Under the pieces are notes generated by a model. The model did no database searches. It saw nothing but the letters and a program-made list of their open reading frames with translations, and was not told the DNA's origin. A program made the translations under genes and the position numbers. DNA of 64,000 nucleotides from Clostridiales bacterium GWF2_38_85 (GTDB lineage: Bacteria; Bacillota; Clostridia; Oscillospirales; CAG-382): the NCBI GenBank assembly GCA_001797275.1, contig MGOY01000018.1:62001-126000 (forward strand), in the 5' to 3' direction. Below are positions 45,240 to 56,021 of this stretch, one piece after another (position 1 is the stretch's first letter; every line of letters begins with the position of its first letter).

Positions 45240-46799
45240 TTAACCGAGAATTTTCTTTAAATCCGCTTCTGCTGTTGAAATAGGTGAAATATTGTACTTT
45301 TCAACAAGATATTTCAGTATATTTGGTGAGATAAAAGCGGGAAGTGTTGGTCCAAGATATATATTTTTGATTCCTAAATAAAATAGGGTAAGCAAAATAC
45401 ATACTGCTTTTTGCTCGTACCAGGAAAGCACCATTGATAATGGAAGCTCATTGACCTCACACTCCATTGCTTTGGAAAGCTCAACAGCAACTTTGATTGC
45501 ACTATAGGCATCATTGCATTGCCCTATGTCCATCAATCTGGGAATACCGTTAATTTCACCGAGCTGCATATCATTGAAACGGTATTTACCACAAGCTAAA
45601 GTAAGAATTATAGTATTCTTTGGCGTATTCTTGACGAAATCTGTGTAGTAATTACGGCCGGGCTTTGCACCATCACAACCGCCAACAAGGAAGATATGCC
45701 TGATTGATCCGCTTTTCATAGCATTAACAGCCATGTCAGCAACTGAAAGAACGGTATGATGACCGAATCCGACTGTTACTTCGAAACCGCCATTAATACC
45801 GTACATATTTCTTCCATTAGGATAACCGCCAAGCTCAAGAGCTTTTTTGATTATCTGGCTGAAATCTTTATTCTGCCCAATATGTCTGGTACCGGGGTAT
45901 TCAACGACATCAGTTGTGAAAATTCTATCGCGATAATTTTCTTTAACAGGCATAATACAGTTTGTTGTGAATAAAACAGGAGCTGGAATATTTTCAAATT
46001 CCTTCTGTTGGTTTTGCCAAGCTGTACCGAAATTACCTTTAAAATGTTGATATGCCTTAAGTCTGGGATATGCGTGTGCAGGAAGCATCTCACCATGAGT
46101 ATAAATATTGATGCCTTTATCCTTCGTCTGCTCAAGTAGTAAATATAAATCTTGAAGATCATGTCCCGATACTACAATAAATGGACCCTTTTCGATATTG
46201 AGAGTTACTTTTGTTGGGACAGGGTTTCCGTAGGTTTCTGTATTTGCTCTGTCAAGCAACTCCATACACTTCAGATTAACACGACCTACTTCAAGAACGA
46301 CAGGAAGAAGCTCACTTGCTCTGTTCATTTCGCCAATAGCACTCAATGCAGTACAGAAGAAATGATTAACTTCATTATCTGTATACCCTAATTTCATTGC
46401 ATGAAAAGCATATGCTGCCATACCTTTTAAGCCAAACAAAATTAAAGATTTCAGAGAGCGAATATCCTCTCCTGCATCCCAAATCTCCTCCATCTCCTGA
46501 TCTGGAAATTGACAACCTAATTTTTCTTGTAAATTATGAATTCTGTTAATACGGTCGCTTATTGAAAAGCTGTCAAAGTTTACATTCGTTACAGTTGCAA
46601 ATAATGCAATTATAATATCTTTATAAACATTTATTTCCTGCTTTCCTTCAACTGCTGTCCGGGCAAGAGATATAAGAGAACCTACTAATTCATCCTGCAG
46701 AACAGCGGTATCTTCATTCTTACCGCAAACACCCTTCGTGCCTGTGCAAGCTTTACAACCTGCTGTTTGTTCACATTGAAAACAAAACATTTCTGACAT
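45240..46799 (-). CDS. hcp: hydroxylamine reductase / hybrid-cluster protein
   Basis: MFCFQCEQTAGCKACTGTKGVCGKNEDTA; FLVGGCDGAKPGRNYYTDFVKNTPKNTIILTLACGKYRFN; ATG 46799 after AGGAGG. Confidence 0.95.
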   Translation of the reverse strand: MSEMFCFQCEQTAGCKACTGTKGVCGKNEDTAVLQDELVGSLISLARTAVEGKQEINVYKDIIIALFATVTNVNFDSFSISDRINRIHNLQEKLGCQFPDQEMEEIWDAGEDIRSLKSLILFGLKGMAAYAFHAMKLGYTDNEVNHFFCTALSAIGEMNRASELLPVVLEVGRVNLKCMELLDRANTETYGNPVPTKVTLNIEKGPFIVVSGHDLQDLYLLLEQTKDKGINIYTHGEMLPAHAYPRLKAYQHFKGNFGTAWQNQQKEFENIPAPVLFTTNCIMPVKENYRDRIFTTDVVEYPGTRHIGQNKDFSQIIKKALELGGYPNGRNMYGINGGFEVTVGFGHHTVLSVADMAVNAMKSGSIRHIFLVGGCDGAKPGRNYYTDFVKNTPKNTIILTLACGKYRFNDMQLGEINGIPRLMDIGQCNDAYSAIKVAVELSKAMECEVNELPLSMVLSWYEQKAVCILLTLFYLGIKNIYLGPTLPAFISPNILKYLVEKYNISPISTAEADLKKILG

Positions 46800-47300
46800 T
46801 TCCTTATCCTCCTTTATTTTTTTCAAAACACTTTTTACCCTCAGCTTAACATGAATCTTTGATTTGTAATTAATTTATATAAATTGAAGCAATCTGATTT
46901 ATATGCTAAGCATGCAGATCTGCCCCGACTCGGCAGTCCGCTATTGATTTGCTGGTATGACAAGATCAACAGGATTTACTATGCTTGTGTTTTGATTGGT
47001 TGTATAAACAATAAATACCAAATGTTTACACGTTCTTTTATACTTATATAATAAATCATTTTTTGAAATTTGTCAATAATCAATATATTATTCACAAAAA
47101 ATTCTAAAAATTTAATTGTCAATTAATACCATATGATTTTAAATATAGAATGTTTCGAGTAAAAATTTTAATAACATAACATAATATAACATATTAACCA
47201 TAATAAAATAATATTATAACAAATAACTTGCTTTTCTGTTATTATTATAGTATATTGATAATAGAAAGTATGTTGGTTTTACAACGAAAGGAGAAATTAT

Positions 47301-47993
47301 GTGGAAAAAAATATAGAACTATTTAAAAAAATATCTTTATTTAAAGGCATGGAAGAAAATGAGATAATACAACTTATAAATTGCCTTGGTGCAATAAAAA
47401 AGAAATATAGTAAAAATACTCAAATATTTGAATCCGGAATTAAAAACATTCATGTTGGAATCCTCATTTCTGGTGAAGTACATATAGTAGAAGAAGATGT
47501 TTACGGTAATCAAAATATTTTTTTTCGATTGCATCAGGGAGATATTTTTGGAGAAGTATTTACTTTAATAAATATTATCAATTCGGCTACAATTCCTGTA
47601 GCAATAACAGAATGCGAAGTTCTATTGATTGACAAAAATAGTATTTTAACTCCATGTAATAAAATATGCAGTTCGCATATTAAATTAATTGAAAATTTGC
47701 TTTATAATGTAGCAAATAAAGCATTTGATCTGCATAGTAAAGTACTTATATTATCAAAACGGACTACGCGTGACAAGCTATTAACATTTTTAAGTTGCAA
47801 AAGCAGGGAGTCAGGAGATCAGTTATTTTCAATTTCTTTTAACAGACAACAACTTGCAGATTTTCTTTGTGTTGACAGAAGTGCATTATCTGTTGAACTC
47901 AGCAAATTGAAAAAAGAAGGAATTTTAGATTATCATAAAAATACCTTCAGAATCAATACAGATATTATTGATAACGCAAGTATTCGTTGTTAA
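47301..47993 (+). CDS. Crp/Fnr-family transcriptional regulator
   Basis: cNMP-binding-like GDIFGEVFTLIN; C-terminal HTH FNRQQLADFLCVDRSALSVELSKLKKEGILDYH; divergent from hcp. Confidence 0.87.
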   Translation: MEKNIELFKKISLFKGMEENEIIQLINCLGAIKKKYSKNTQIFESGIKNIHVGILISGEVHIVEEDVYGNQNIFFRLHQGDIFGEVFTLINIINSATIPVAITECEVLLIDKNSILTPCNKICSSHIKLIENLLYNVANKAFDLHSKVLILSKRTTRDKLLTFLSCKSRESGDQLFSISFNRQQLADFLCVDRSALSVELSKLKKEGILDYHKNTFRINTDIIDNASIRC

Positions 47994-48036
47994 ATTTCTG
48001 TATAAATCAAAATTAAATCAGAAAGAGAAAACTAAT

Positions 48037-48330
48037 ATGAACAATAAAAACATGGATAAAAGGTTCTTTAAAATTCTGTATACATTATACGCATTATCAA
48101 GCATTGGATTTGCAATCCGAATATTTACGACCTCAGTATTAACAGAAAAGGAATATTATATCGGAATTCCGGTATGTGTTATGTTTATAGCTTTAGCTGT
48201 ATTTTATATCTATATTGCATTTTTCAAAAAAGAAGGTTTTGAAAAATCAAACTGGTTCTACAGACTTGAGTATGCTGGATTTGGAATTGTGCTGATACAG
48301 ATAGCACTGTCAACAGAATTGTTTAAATAA
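48037..48330 (+). CDS. small membrane protein
   Basis: 97 aa, about three hydrophobic segments; ATG 48037. Confidence 0.6.
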   Translation: MNNKNMDKRFFKILYTLYALSSIGFAIRIFTTSVLTEKEYYIGIPVCVMFIALAVFYIYIAFFKKEGFEKSNWFYRLEYAGFGIVLIQIALSTELFK

Positions 48331-48335
48331 AAAAT

Positions 48336-48367
48336 AACAGCTGAAGATTTTCTTCAGCTGTTCGCTT
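48336..48367. terminator. terminator hairpin between convergent genes
   Basis: AACAGCTGAAGA-TTT-TCTTCAGCTGTT 12-bp stem. Confidence 0.8.
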
Positions 48368-48377
48368 TTATAGCTTT

Positions 48378-50573
48378 TTATACTTTTACTTTAAAATACT
48401 TGGCGATGCTTGTTCCGTCACCGAACCAGCCGTTCAGCCTTAAGCCTGCGTTCATCAGTGTATCACCGTGATATTCAGCACCGGTTTCGGTATCGATATA
48501 AATTTTATCTTTATCCAAACCTCTTAGTTTTACAAAGTAGGTATGGTTGATGACAACTCGTATTGAAACAAAGGTGAACAATGCTTCGTTCTTGTCCTCC
48601 GATACATACTCCCATGCACAGTATCTCTCATTTTCATATGGGCTGATCAGACGATAAAAATCACCGAAGTTTATAATATGATAATATTTATGATAATCGT
48701 TGACTTGCTTCTTGATCAGAGCTTTTTCGTTATCATTCAAATGGTTCAGATCAAGCTCATAACCGAACGCACCTGCCATTGCAACGTTGCCGCGTGTTTC
48801 AAAGGAAGTAACTCTTCCGGTTTGGTGATTAGGACTTGCCGAGACATGAGCACTCATTGTTGATGAGGGATAAACAAAAGATGTACCATACTGTATGAAG
48901 CATCTTTCGATCGCATCAGTGTTGTCGCTGGTCCAGATCTGCGGGGAGTAGTACAGCATTGCGGGATCAAATCTTCCACCACCACCCGAACAGCCCTCAA
49001 ACAGTATATTCGGGAAAGCGGTTGTCAATCTTTCGAGCAGATCATATAAACCGAGTATATAGCGGTGGAATACCTCCTGCTGTCTTTCAACCGGAAGCAG
49101 GTCGCTGCCGACCTCGGAAAGATTGCGGTTGAAATCCCATTTTACATAAGCAATATTCGTTGATGAAAGGACAACTGACATAGTGTCAAAGAGATAATCC
49201 CGCACATCCTTGCGTGACATATCGAGAACCAGTTGCTGTCTTCCGGTTGAACGATCTCTGCCGTTTACATGCAGACACCAATCGGGATGTGCATCATAAA
49301 GCTTTGAAATTGGCGAAATCATCTCAGGCTCATACCAGATACCAAACTTCAATCCGAGTGCATTTATACGTTTGACAAGGCTGTCAAGGTCACCATTTAA
49401 CTTACTTTCATTGACAAACCAGTCGCCAAGTGAACTGTTATCATCATTACGGTTACCGAACCAACCATCGTCCATAACAAGCATTTCAATACCAAGGTTA
49501 GCCGCATCTTCAGCGATTCTGACCAGCTTGTCATCATCGAAACCGAAATAGGTAGCTTCCCAGTTATTAACTAAGATCGGACGCATTGCATCACGCCAAG
49601 GACCTTTGCAAAGGTTTTTACGATATAAATGATGGTAGGTCTGTGACAACTCGCCAAGACCGTTCGCAGAGTATACAGTTACAACCTCAGGTGTTGTGAA
49701 GCTCTGATCTGATTCAAGCAACCATTCAAAGTCGGTGGGGTTGATACCCATAATAACTCTCGTATAATCAAAGCAGTCAACCTCAACATCAACAGCGAAG
49801 TTGCCACTGTAAACCAACGAAAAGCCAAATGCTTCTCCGCTGGTTTCGGTTGCGGTCTTATCACAAAGTATAGTAAAAGGATTATGATTATGACTTGATG
49901 AACCGCGCTTGCTTGAAATGGATTGTATCCCGTGGATTAATGATTTTCTCTCGAATTTTCTCTCTGCAACATGCTTTCCGTGAAAATGTATGAGATCAAA
50001 ATCTGAACGAGGTATATCAAGTGTCATCGAATATGCTCTCTGTAAGCGGAGCGCATCTTTTGAAGTGTTTGTTATTTTTACACTGCGTGCGATAGCATTA
50101 TGAGCAGTAAAAGCAGAATAGGCAAGTACAACCTCAGCACCTGACAAACTGTCAAGCATCATAATTTCAAGTGTCTGAGCTTTGCTGTCATCGTTTACAT
50201 AAGTTGCGGGCAAGCCTTCAAGTTTAGCTTTGCCATCATAAATTCTATGAGATTTATATTTTAATTCGGTAGCAGTATTTCCGGATGGCATCTTAACCGA
50301 GAGTGCTGAGATTCTGAAGTCACCTGCTCCGTTACAGGAGTATTCCTGAGGTTGTGTATCAAGCGAGAACAATCCCGATTCTCTTGAAGGCGGTAGCGGA
50401 CTGAATGCTGCGTTTACATGATTTGCAAGCAGATGACTGACATCATCATCAGAAATATAGCTACCATAATAAAGGTGGATTAAATATCCGTTTTCTCTTA
50501 CCTGCATTATATAGGTTGAGCTGCCGGCATCAAGTCTGAAGATTTTTTTACTGTTGTTGTATTTGATTGGCAT
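48378..50573 (-). CDS. GH36 alpha-galactosidase
   Basis: LVMDDGWFGNRNDDNSSLGDWFVN; YVKWDFNRNLSEVGS; FEGCSGGGGRFDPAMLYYSPQIWTSDNTDA. Confidence 0.95.
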   Translation of the reverse strand: MPIKYNNSKKIFRLDAGSSTYIMQVRENGYLIHLYYGSYISDDDVSHLLANHVNAAFSPLPPSRESGLFSLDTQPQEYSCNGAGDFRISALSVKMPSGNTATELKYKSHRIYDGKAKLEGLPATYVNDDSKAQTLEIMMLDSLSGAEVVLAYSAFTAHNAIARSVKITNTSKDALRLQRAYSMTLDIPRSDFDLIHFHGKHVAERKFERKSLIHGIQSISSKRGSSSHNHNPFTILCDKTATETSGEAFGFSLVYSGNFAVDVEVDCFDYTRVIMGINPTDFEWLLESDQSFTTPEVVTVYSANGLGELSQTYHHLYRKNLCKGPWRDAMRPILVNNWEATYFGFDDDKLVRIAEDAANLGIEMLVMDDGWFGNRNDDNSSLGDWFVNESKLNGDLDSLVKRINALGLKFGIWYEPEMISPISKLYDAHPDWCLHVNGRDRSTGRQQLVLDMSRKDVRDYLFDTMSVVLSSTNIAYVKWDFNRNLSEVGSDLLPVERQQEVFHRYILGLYDLLERLTTAFPNILFEGCSGGGGRFDPAMLYYSPQIWTSDNTDAIERCFIQYGTSFVYPSSTMSAHVSASPNHQTGRVTSFETRGNVAMAGAFGYELDLNHLNDNEKALIKKQVNDYHKYYHIINFGDFYRLISPYENERYCAWEYVSEDKNEALFTFVSIRVVINHTYFVKLRGLDKDKIYIDTETGAEYHGDTLMNAGLRLNGWFGDGTSIAKYFKVKV

Positions 50574-50598
50574 ATGGGAGATCCTCTCGAAATTAATA

Positions 50599-52266
50599 TT
50601 AAAGTGTAATATATAAAAACATTGAAGATATGCAGAAAATAAAAATGAGAACAGTTAAAAAGGCATTGTACCACTTTTGTGGTTTTATCTTTTCACCGGG
50701 CATTGAGAGACCGATAAAAAATGCACCGATTATAACAGTAGGAACGATATATCTGAAGTCCATAGTGCAGTCATGAGGGAAATCAAAGCAGAACTTAATA
50801 TATGAACCCATTATAGTTACATATAAAACTCCAAAGAACACACGAAATGCATTGCTTACTATTTCAGTTTTCTTAAAAATAAAATATATGATTGCTAATA
50901 CTGCGATAATGCAAATTATTAAATTCGCAAAGAATAGTACATTGGAAAAATAATAAGTATGGGTTTGGGATTTTCCGATATAATACTCACCAAACAAGGA
51001 TGTTTTCAAAATCATTAAAGCTAAATTGTGTTCACGATATTCATATCCATAATACGAACCTCGCGCCATCCACACATCAGCTGAAGAAAAGTCAAACAAC
51101 CTTTGCCATATTGAATATTGTCCAAGATACTGTGAATGTCCTTCGGTTTTTATTTTCGGAATGTATGTAAGCGGTACATTGTTGTAAAAAAAGTTCCTAA
51201 TCCCCCACCATAAACCCAATGGAACAACAACTGTTGTAAATGCTGAAAATTGTTTTATGAATTTAAAGTAAGTTTTGCTTTTAAAGAATTTAATAATAAA
51301 TAACAAAGCAATTGCCGGAGCAACTAATGCTACTGAAAGCTTTGTCATCATGCCGAAACCAACAGCAAAAGCAATTTTGAGTATGTTTATAAGCGTAGGA
51401 TTTTTATACCATTGAATTGTACATAAAATCGCTGCAAGGAAAAACATTATGGATAGGATATCATTGTTTATACTTCCAGAAAGTATTATAAAAGTCGGGT
51501 GAAAGGCAACAATTGCTGTTGAGGCAATCAATCCTTTGCTGCTCATCTTAAAGCTATTGAATATCTTATATGAGATAATCATACAGGTTGATGAGAAGAA
51601 CAATGTCAACAATTGCAGATTTTCTTTTGCAAGCTCAGATATTTCAGCACCGGGAGCTCCAATTATCAAATTTTGTATCTTGAACCATAATGCGGCGATT
51701 GCATAATAAAACGGAGGATGATAAAATTGATTTACATTTTCAGTGTCAACAGGTGGTAACGCAGTAAAATTGTATTTATAAAAAAACTCAATGTAATTTA
51801 AGTGTCCATTGTTTCCACCAAAATCATGCTGTCGGTCTCCCCAACCGGTTTCTATTATATATACCAAACGAATTGTAAACCCAAGAATAAACAATAATAG
51901 AATTATTCTTTTTGTAGTCAATTTTTTCTGTAACGCCCAAATAAAGCCTAAACCAATTGTAAAAACAATACCTGCTGCAGCAATCATTTCAATCGGATCT
52001 TCAAGAGTTAAATAATTGTAATCCAGGTAAAAAGCAATAATTAGTAATATAAATGTGAATCCTAAATATTCTATAATGCTAAAATACTTTCTGGAATAAA
52101 TGCATCCAAATACAATTATAACAGACTGAACTATAAACATAATAATCAATCCGGGAAGATAGGTATGACCTTTTTCAAGGGGATTAAATATTGCACAGCA
52201 TAGACATATAATAAACAGAACAGCATATGGATGTGCAATAGCAAGCTTTTTAATTTTAGTAGACAT
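50599..52266 (-). CDS. membrane glycosyltransferase (ArnT/GT39-like)
   Basis: Multiple TM segments, RLVYIIETGWGDRQHD, FYHPPFYYAIAALWFKI. ATG at 52266 with GGAGAT upstream. Confidence 0.7.
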   Translation of the reverse strand: MSTKIKKLAIAHPYAVLFIICLCCAIFNPLEKGHTYLPGLIIMFIVQSVIIVFGCIYSRKYFSIIEYLGFTFILLIIAFYLDYNYLTLEDPIEMIAAAGIVFTIGLGFIWALQKKLTTKRIILLLFILGFTIRLVYIIETGWGDRQHDFGGNNGHLNYIEFFYKYNFTALPPVDTENVNQFYHPPFYYAIAALWFKIQNLIIGAPGAEISELAKENLQLLTLFFSSTCMIISYKIFNSFKMSSKGLIASTAIVAFHPTFIILSGSINNDILSIMFFLAAILCTIQWYKNPTLINILKIAFAVGFGMMTKLSVALVAPAIALLFIIKFFKSKTYFKFIKQFSAFTTVVVPLGLWWGIRNFFYNNVPLTYIPKIKTEGHSQYLGQYSIWQRLFDFSSADVWMARGSYYGYEYREHNLALMILKTSLFGEYYIGKSQTHTYYFSNVLFFANLIICIIAVLAIIYFIFKKTEIVSNAFRVFFGVLYVTIMGSYIKFCFDFPHDCTMDFRYIVPTVIIGAFFIGLSMPGEKIKPQKWYNAFLTVLIFIFCISSMFLYITL

Positions 52267-52366
52267 AATAATCTCCATGCCCTGTTTCGGGCAAAATAGT
52301 CATGAAAAATACATGGAGATACGCGTTAATGTATCTTTAAATCATATATTCTTCACGCTAACCTCC
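52264..52366 (-). promoter_or_regulatory. leader with Shine-Dalgarno-sequestering stem and minimal leader ORF
   Basis: ATCTCCATG/CATGGAGAT pairing (52271-52279 with 52312-52320) covers the SD of the downstream gene; upstream GGAGG-N5-GTG AAG AAT ATA TGA at 52342-52366. Confidence 0.45.
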
Positions 52367-52403
52367 ACTCTATCTCTATTATTTGATATAATAAAGCTTC
52401 TGT

Positions 52404-54218
52404 TTAGGACTTGCCGAAATAACCTCTTGTAAACGGAGGTTTTGGTGGAGTCTGGCTTTTATAATTCATAACAATATTGTTTATTAATTTTCCATCTTCA
52501 TCGGTAAAGATAAAAACCTGTCCGCTTATTCCGCATTGCTTCAGTTCCTTCTGCTTATCAATTAGATATAGCGGTACAGAATTGTATAGATTATTTCTGT
52601 GTTTGAATTCTCTCTGCAGAAGGAATTTAGCTCCTGTCCTATCGGTTAAAAAAACTCTGCAATCTGTTTTATTTTTGTTGCAGACAGTCTTACTCATGCT
52701 CTCAATAATGCAGTTTTCGGTATGCATCAGCGGAAGTCTGCCGTAAACAACAGCTTCACATAACAACGGTTTCCTCATGTACCTGAGTGCAGAGAAGGTC
52801 AGCTCAGGTGAAAGAATGATTGAACTTAATTTGTCTGAATAAAATTTTAATGTATATTCATTGACTGCATTCAAAGTAAAATCGCCATGCAGTTTAAACT
52901 CAAATTCCATACACAATGGAATCTGTGACAGATTTGTTATCACAACATCATTGATTCCCTCAGCCTTTACCGACAACAGCAGCTTTTTTACTGCTGATTT
53001 ATCACTCTCGGTACATACATTGGGCATAAGTACTCTTATTGCTGCTGCGTTCTTAATGAATGTAGTTATTTTATTTATCTTCCACAGAGAAATATCGATA
53101 TATTTCAGATTGTCAGGGAGTGTAATTTTATCGGGTATCCTACCTTCAAATCTAAAAATAGTATAGTTCTGAGGTTTTATATACTCAACAGAAGAAATTT
53201 CACTATTATTTATAATATAGTCAGGCTTTTTTGCCGGTTCTTCATTTTTTGCTTTATCTTTCAACAGGTTTACATAATCTACATTCTTGCGAATAGACTG
53301 CGTCTGCTTTTTGTCGTTTTCAGTTCTGTACCCAAACATACCTTTACCGGGTTTGGCAATAATATAACCGTCGGTAAACCCCTGACGTGAGAACAGCGTA
53401 TCAAGGAATTTAACTTCATTTTCTGTTGCGACACGTTTCCCGTCAATCAACTTACGGTATATCGAAACAACACCTGCAACATAACCAGGCTCCTTCATCC
53501 TACCTTCAATTTTAAATGATTTTATGCCGGTATCAATTAATTCCGGAATATGCTTTGCAAGGCATAAATCCTTCAGACTGAGTGGATACGGGTTCTCACA
53601 CTTGTATGGCAAACGGCAGGGTTGGGCACATTCCCCTCTGTTACCGCTTCTTTTGCCTATCATCGATGACATCAGACAGCCGCCGCTCTGGCTGACACAT
53701 ATGGCTCCATGTATAAACATCTCTATTTCCATACCCGACTTAACCGCACCCGACAGATCTTCTATGTTCATTTCTCTTGCTGCGATAATTCTGGTTATCC
53801 CGATATTTTTCATAATATCGATAGCATCAGCGCTGTGCAGCCGCATCTGTGTACTTGCATGTAAAGGTAAATCGGGGTAACGGTTATGCAACAATACTGT
53901 AACACCCATATCCTGAACAATAACAGCATTGGGAGATATCTCGTTCACCAAAGAGTCGGTATAGGCTAATAAATCCTTTATCTCACGATCGTAAATCAGT
54001 GTATTAAGGGTAATATACAGCTTCACATTAAAAAGGCGGCAAAGCCTTGCCGCCTCTCTCAACTCATCAATATTAAAATTCGCAGCATTTTGTCTTGCGT
54101 TGAATTGCTTACCACCAAGATAAACAGCATCGCAACCCGAATATATCGCTGAGCAAAGCGACTCAAGACTGCCTGCCGGAGCTAATAATTCGGGAAGCTG
54201 TGAGTTGAATTTATTCAT
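52404..54218 (-). CDS. U32-family peptidase
   Basis: PELLAPAGSLESLCSAIYSGCDAVYLGGKQFNAR; FKIEGRMKEPGYVAGVVSIYRKLID. Confidence 0.92.
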   Translation of the reverse strand: MNKFNSQLPELLAPAGSLESLCSAIYSGCDAVYLGGKQFNARQNAANFNIDELREAARLCRLFNVKLYITLNTLIYDREIKDLLAYTDSLVNEISPNAVIVQDMGVTVLLHNRYPDLPLHASTQMRLHSADAIDIMKNIGITRIIAAREMNIEDLSGAVKSGMEIEMFIHGAICVSQSGGCLMSSMIGKRSGNRGECAQPCRLPYKCENPYPLSLKDLCLAKHIPELIDTGIKSFKIEGRMKEPGYVAGVVSIYRKLIDGKRVATENEVKFLDTLFSRQGFTDGYIIAKPGKGMFGYRTENDKKQTQSIRKNVDYVNLLKDKAKNEEPAKKPDYIINNSEISSVEYIKPQNYTIFRFEGRIPDKITLPDNLKYIDISLWKINKITTFIKNAAAIRVLMPNVCTESDKSAVKKLLLSVKAEGINDVVITNLSQIPLCMEFEFKLHGDFTLNAVNEYTLKFYSDKLSSIILSPELTFSALRYMRKPLLCEAVVYGRLPLMHTENCIIESMSKTVCNKNKTDCRVFLTDRTGAKFLLQREFKHRNNLYNSVPLYLIDKQKELKQCGISGQVFIFTDEDGKLINNIVMNYKSQTPPKPPFTRGYFGKS

Positions 54219-54445
54219 GCTTCTATATTGGTTTCCAAATATTCAGCAATATCACGGACAGTTTTTAATGATGTAACATCTTCGTCTGGAATAGAAACAT
54301 TGAATTGATCTTCTAAAGTCATCAGCATTTCAACTATATCAAGTGAATCAGCACCGAGGTCTTCCATAATATTTGCATCATTTTCGATTTCCTCTACAGG
54401 CATACGAAGTTGCTTGGACAATACATTTTTTATCTTCTCTATCAT
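54215..54445 (-). CDS. acpP: acyl carrier protein
   Basis: EDLGADSLDIVEMLMTLEDQFNVSIPDED phosphopantetheine Ser motif (DSL). Confidence 0.93.
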   Translation of the reverse strand: MIEKIKNVLSKQLRMPVEEIENDANIMEDLGADSLDIVEMLMTLEDQFNVSIPDEDVTSLKTVRDIAEYLETNIEA

Positions 54446-54596
54446 AATAAATCCTCCATGAATATCAATTTGTGATAATGATATTACAAATAAATTAGTT
54501 TTACAAGGGGCAAACGGTAAAATTAATTATTTATTCATATTTTCCTTTTTGAATTGTTGTATAATAATTCATATTCATGTGATAAGGAGTATTAAT

Positions 54597-55133
54597 ATGG
54601 TCTTATCGGATAAAACCGAAATAAAAACTTTCATTTTATTTCTCATGTCTAATATAAAAGAAGCGCTTGATTTCAATACCTTGCATGATATTGTTGTTCA
54701 AGACGGCTTCGTTAAATACATAGATTTTCTTGATTGCTTCGCCGAGCTGCTTGAAGCCGGCCAGGTTGACGAAATCAACAACGATATACCTTTATACACT
54801 ATCAGTGATAACGGGAAAATAGCTGTTGCGGAGTTAACACCCAAGCTATTCGGTACGATAAAAGAAAAAGCATTACGCAGTGCAATGCGGCTTCTTGCTT
54901 TCTACCGGGAAGGAAGCAGGATATTCTCATCGGTCAACAGTGACGGAGAGGGATGGCAATTTCATTGCGAAATGACCGACGGCAAAAGAAAGCTGCTTGA
55001 AATCAATACATATTATACCGATTATGATTATGCTCAGCGTGTCAAGTCGAACTTTGACGAAAATGCTGAAAAAATTTATAAAGGAACAATGGCAATTCTT
55101 TCAGGGGATGTCAATTATATATTTGATAAATGA
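54597..55133 (+). CDS. DUF4364-family protein
   Basis: DKTEIKTFILFLMSNIKEALDFNTLHDIVVQDGFVKYIDFLDCFAELLEAGQV; ATG 54597 after AAGGAG. Confidence 0.8.
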   Translation: MVLSDKTEIKTFILFLMSNIKEALDFNTLHDIVVQDGFVKYIDFLDCFAELLEAGQVDEINNDIPLYTISDNGKIAVAELTPKLFGTIKEKALRSAMRLLAFYREGSRIFSSVNSDGEGWQFHCEMTDGKRKLLEINTYYTDYDYAQRVKSNFDENAEKIYKGTMAILSGDVNYIFDK

Positions 55134-55238
55134 TAGGCTTGAAGTTTTGTATTTTTCATTCAAAATTACGACCGAAATTCGGCATACGCCGAACCGCTCA
55201 AAACATTCTGCACATGCAAGAAAGGAATGGTCATAAGA

Positions 55239-55874
55239 ATGAATATATTGCAGGCAAAAACAAACAGAATCATATCATTGCTGGAACAAAAATATCCGTC
55301 TCCTGAATGCGGTCTGCATGCAGGTGGAAATCCGTTTCAGCTTTTTATTATGGCAATCCTTTCAGCCCAGACAACAGATGCCAGAGTCAATCTGATTTCA
55401 CCTGCATTATTCGAACGCTTTCCCAATGCAAAGTCGATTTCCGAAAGCAAAGAAGGTGAGCTTGAGGAATATATCAAGACAGTCGGTTTATATAATGCTA
55501 AAGCAAAAAACATACGCAAAGCCTGCAAACGACTGGTTGAGGAATATAATAACGTAATTCCTTTTGAAATGGATGACCTGCTTACACTCGGCGGAGTCGG
55601 CAGAAAGGTTGCAAATCTGATACGAGGAGATATATTTGGTCTCGGCGGTATTGTTACCGATACCCATTGCATCCGTATTACAAACAGACTGGGGCTTGTT
55701 AATTCAAAAAATCCCGTTCAGATTGAAAAAACACTGGATAAATTAATACCGAATGATAAACAGACTGATTTCTGTCATCGTATTGTTCTATTTGGTAGGG
55801 AGGCTTGCAATGCAAGAAACCCCGATTGCATAAATTGTGTGTTGTTTGAGGTTTGCGATAAAAATGGTATCTGA
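55239..55874 (+). CDS. nth: endonuclease III
   Basis: FIMAILSAQTTDARVN; LTLGGVGRKVANLI; VTDTHCIRITNRLGL; [4Fe-4S] motif CNARNPDCINCVLFEVC. Confidence 0.95.
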   Translation: MNILQAKTNRIISLLEQKYPSPECGLHAGGNPFQLFIMAILSAQTTDARVNLISPALFERFPNAKSISESKEGELEEYIKTVGLYNAKAKNIRKACKRLVEEYNNVIPFEMDDLLTLGGVGRKVANLIRGDIFGLGGIVTDTHCIRITNRLGLVNSKNPVQIEKTLDKLIPNDKQTDFCHRIVLFGREACNARNPDCINCVLFEVCDKNGI

Positions 55875-56021
55875 TTCCTTGTTCATTATTGTTAACATAT
55901 ATTTTAATATATATAGCATGTAAACTAAAATCAAATATGATAAAATACGAAATGTAAAGCGCTTAACAGTTAGCCGCTTTACATTTTTCTGTTATAATAA
56001 TATAGAAGGGTGGTAATAAAT

